Origin: Acidobacteriota bacterium
GTDB taxonomy: Bacteria > Acidobacteriota > Terriglobia > Acidiferrales > UBA7541
DNA: 64,000 nucleotides
Assembly: GCA_013289695.1 (NCBI GenBank)
Contig: JABCZK010000019.1
Span: forward strand, 1 to 64,000
Direction: 5' to 3'
In this document: piece by piece, positions 63,328 to 64,000 of the stretch
Layout: each line of letters begins with the position of its first letter
How positions within the stretch are numbered: position 1 is the first letter of the stretch
Notes under the pieces: model-generated
Databases searched by the model: none
Seen by the model: the letters and a program-made list of their open reading frames with translations, nothing else
What the model was told of the DNA's origin: nothing
Made by a program: the position numbers and the translations under genes

Positions 63328-64000
63328 TTACTCGTACCGCAGGCAATCAATGGGGTCGAGGTTGGCCGCCATGCTAGCCGGATAATAGCCAAAGAAAACG
63401 CCCACCGCGGCGGAGATTGCGAAACCGATCGCCACCCACAGATACGAAAGCGTCGCGGGAATCGAAGGCACCAGAGTGCGCACCAATGTGGAAACTCCGG
63501 CGCCGATCAAGATCCCGATTGTGCCGCCGACCAGGGTGAGCACCACGGCTTCCAGCAGGAACTGCAAACGTATATCCGCGCGGCGGGCGCCGATCGCCTT
63601 GCGCACGCCGATTTCCTGCGTGCGCTCCGTCACGGAAATGAGCATGATGTTCATGACGCCGATGCCGCCGACCAGCAAACCGATGGAGCTGATCACCGTT
63701 GTCAGGATTACCAGTGCGCCAGTGAGCTGATTCCACAGATTGCTCAGAAAGTCCGGCGAGCTCAGTTCGAAATCATTTTCCTTCTCGGCGGGCACGTGGC
63801 GTAAGCGGCGCATCGCCTGAATCACTTCGCCTTGCGCCACTTCGATATTTGCATTCTTGGGAACCGCGAATGCCATCACCAATTCTCTAGACCCTGGGTA
63901 TTCCTTCCTGAAATTGCTCAGCGGGATGATGGCGAAGATGTCCACTCCCGGACCGAGAAACAATCCCTGGTCGTGCTCGAAAACGCCGATCACTTCGTAC
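63328..64000 (-). CDS. MacB/FtsX-type ABC transporter permease, 5' end outside the window
   Basis: Only the C-terminal ~223 residues are present; the reading frame continues beyond 64000. LTTVISSIGLLVGGIGVMNIMLISVTERTQEIGVRKAIGARRADI is the FtsX core signature, with three helices and a final GYYPASMAANLDPIDCLRYE, as in MacB-like permeases. Such proteins couple ATP hydrolysis in the cytoplasm to transport or protein remodelling in the periplasm. Confidence 0.88.
   Translation of the reverse strand, partial: YEVIGVFEHDQGLFLGPGVDIFAIIPLSNFRKEYPGSRELVMAFAVPKNANIEVAQGEVIQAMRRLRHVPAEKENDFELSSPDFLSNLWNQLTGALVILTTVISSIGLLVGGIGVMNIMLISVTERTQEIGVRKAIGARRADIRLQFLLEAVVLTLVGGTIGILIGAGVSTLVRTLVPSIPATLSYLWVAIGFAISAAVGVFFGYYPASMAANLDPIDCLRYE

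Overview
The window is a GC-rich, densely coded bacterial chromosome segment. The gene set points to a soil Acidobacteriota member, probably class Terriglobia/Acidobacteriia: a TIGR03118 secreted protein, several amino-acid/polyamine (APC) permeases, SYLF and alginate-export-type outer-membrane proteins, Tat-exported sugar oxidoreductases, many very small membrane proteins and a CHAT-TPR protease operon. This placement is inferred from gene content, without a database search.

Layout. Positions 1-530 hold a minus-strand boxA-like rRNA leader (a 16S gene probably starts just left of the window) and a promoter/structured-RNA/terminator unit. Positions 530-10340 hold an SDR, small membrane proteins, two tandem zinc-ribbon RDD proteins, leuA-leuB divergent from a LysR regulator, and a permease-aminotransferase pair. 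Positions 10560-17340 hold PilZ, a secreted beta-propeller protein, an exported adenosine-deaminase-like enzyme, a zinc-ribbon protein, an outer-membrane barrel and a SYLF protein. Positions 17470-20940 form a cluster of tiny membrane or secreted proteins around a phospholipase-C-like protein, followed by a Crp/Fnr regulator, two oxidoreductases, a secreted protein, GNAT, an S41 protease, an APC permease and an HD-GYP protein.

Positions 30615-41930 are the most interesting part. A tightly packed minus-strand run encodes a peptide-type ABC importer (two ATPases, two permeases, binding protein). Its last stop codon is directly followed by the start of an ECF-like sigma factor. The sigma stop overlaps the start of a 955-residue TPR-CHAT caspase-like protease. 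A zinc-finger (anti-sigma-like) protein and a secreted S8 subtilase follow. Two proteases, a sigma factor and a candidate sigma inhibitor next to a peptide importer suggest a proteolysis-controlled transcription or defence circuit. No CRISPR array or effector nuclease is visible.

Positions 42388-50831 hold a TolC-EmrA-EmrB tripartite exporter, then an APC permease convergent with pxpBCA (5-oxoprolinase). Positions 51035-54944 hold gluconokinase and a Tat-exported sugar oxidoreductase/isomerase operon.

From 55277 to about 63130 the sequence looks like a decayed accessory island. It starts at a 45-bp 3' fragment of tRNA-Ala (attachment-site-like) and contains a truncated MFS gene, a frameshifted chromate transporter remnant, a broken MNT-HEPN pair, an apparently intact TacAT-type toxin-antitoxin pair and a fused remnant of two insertion sequences. 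A MacB/FtsX-type permease runs off the right edge.
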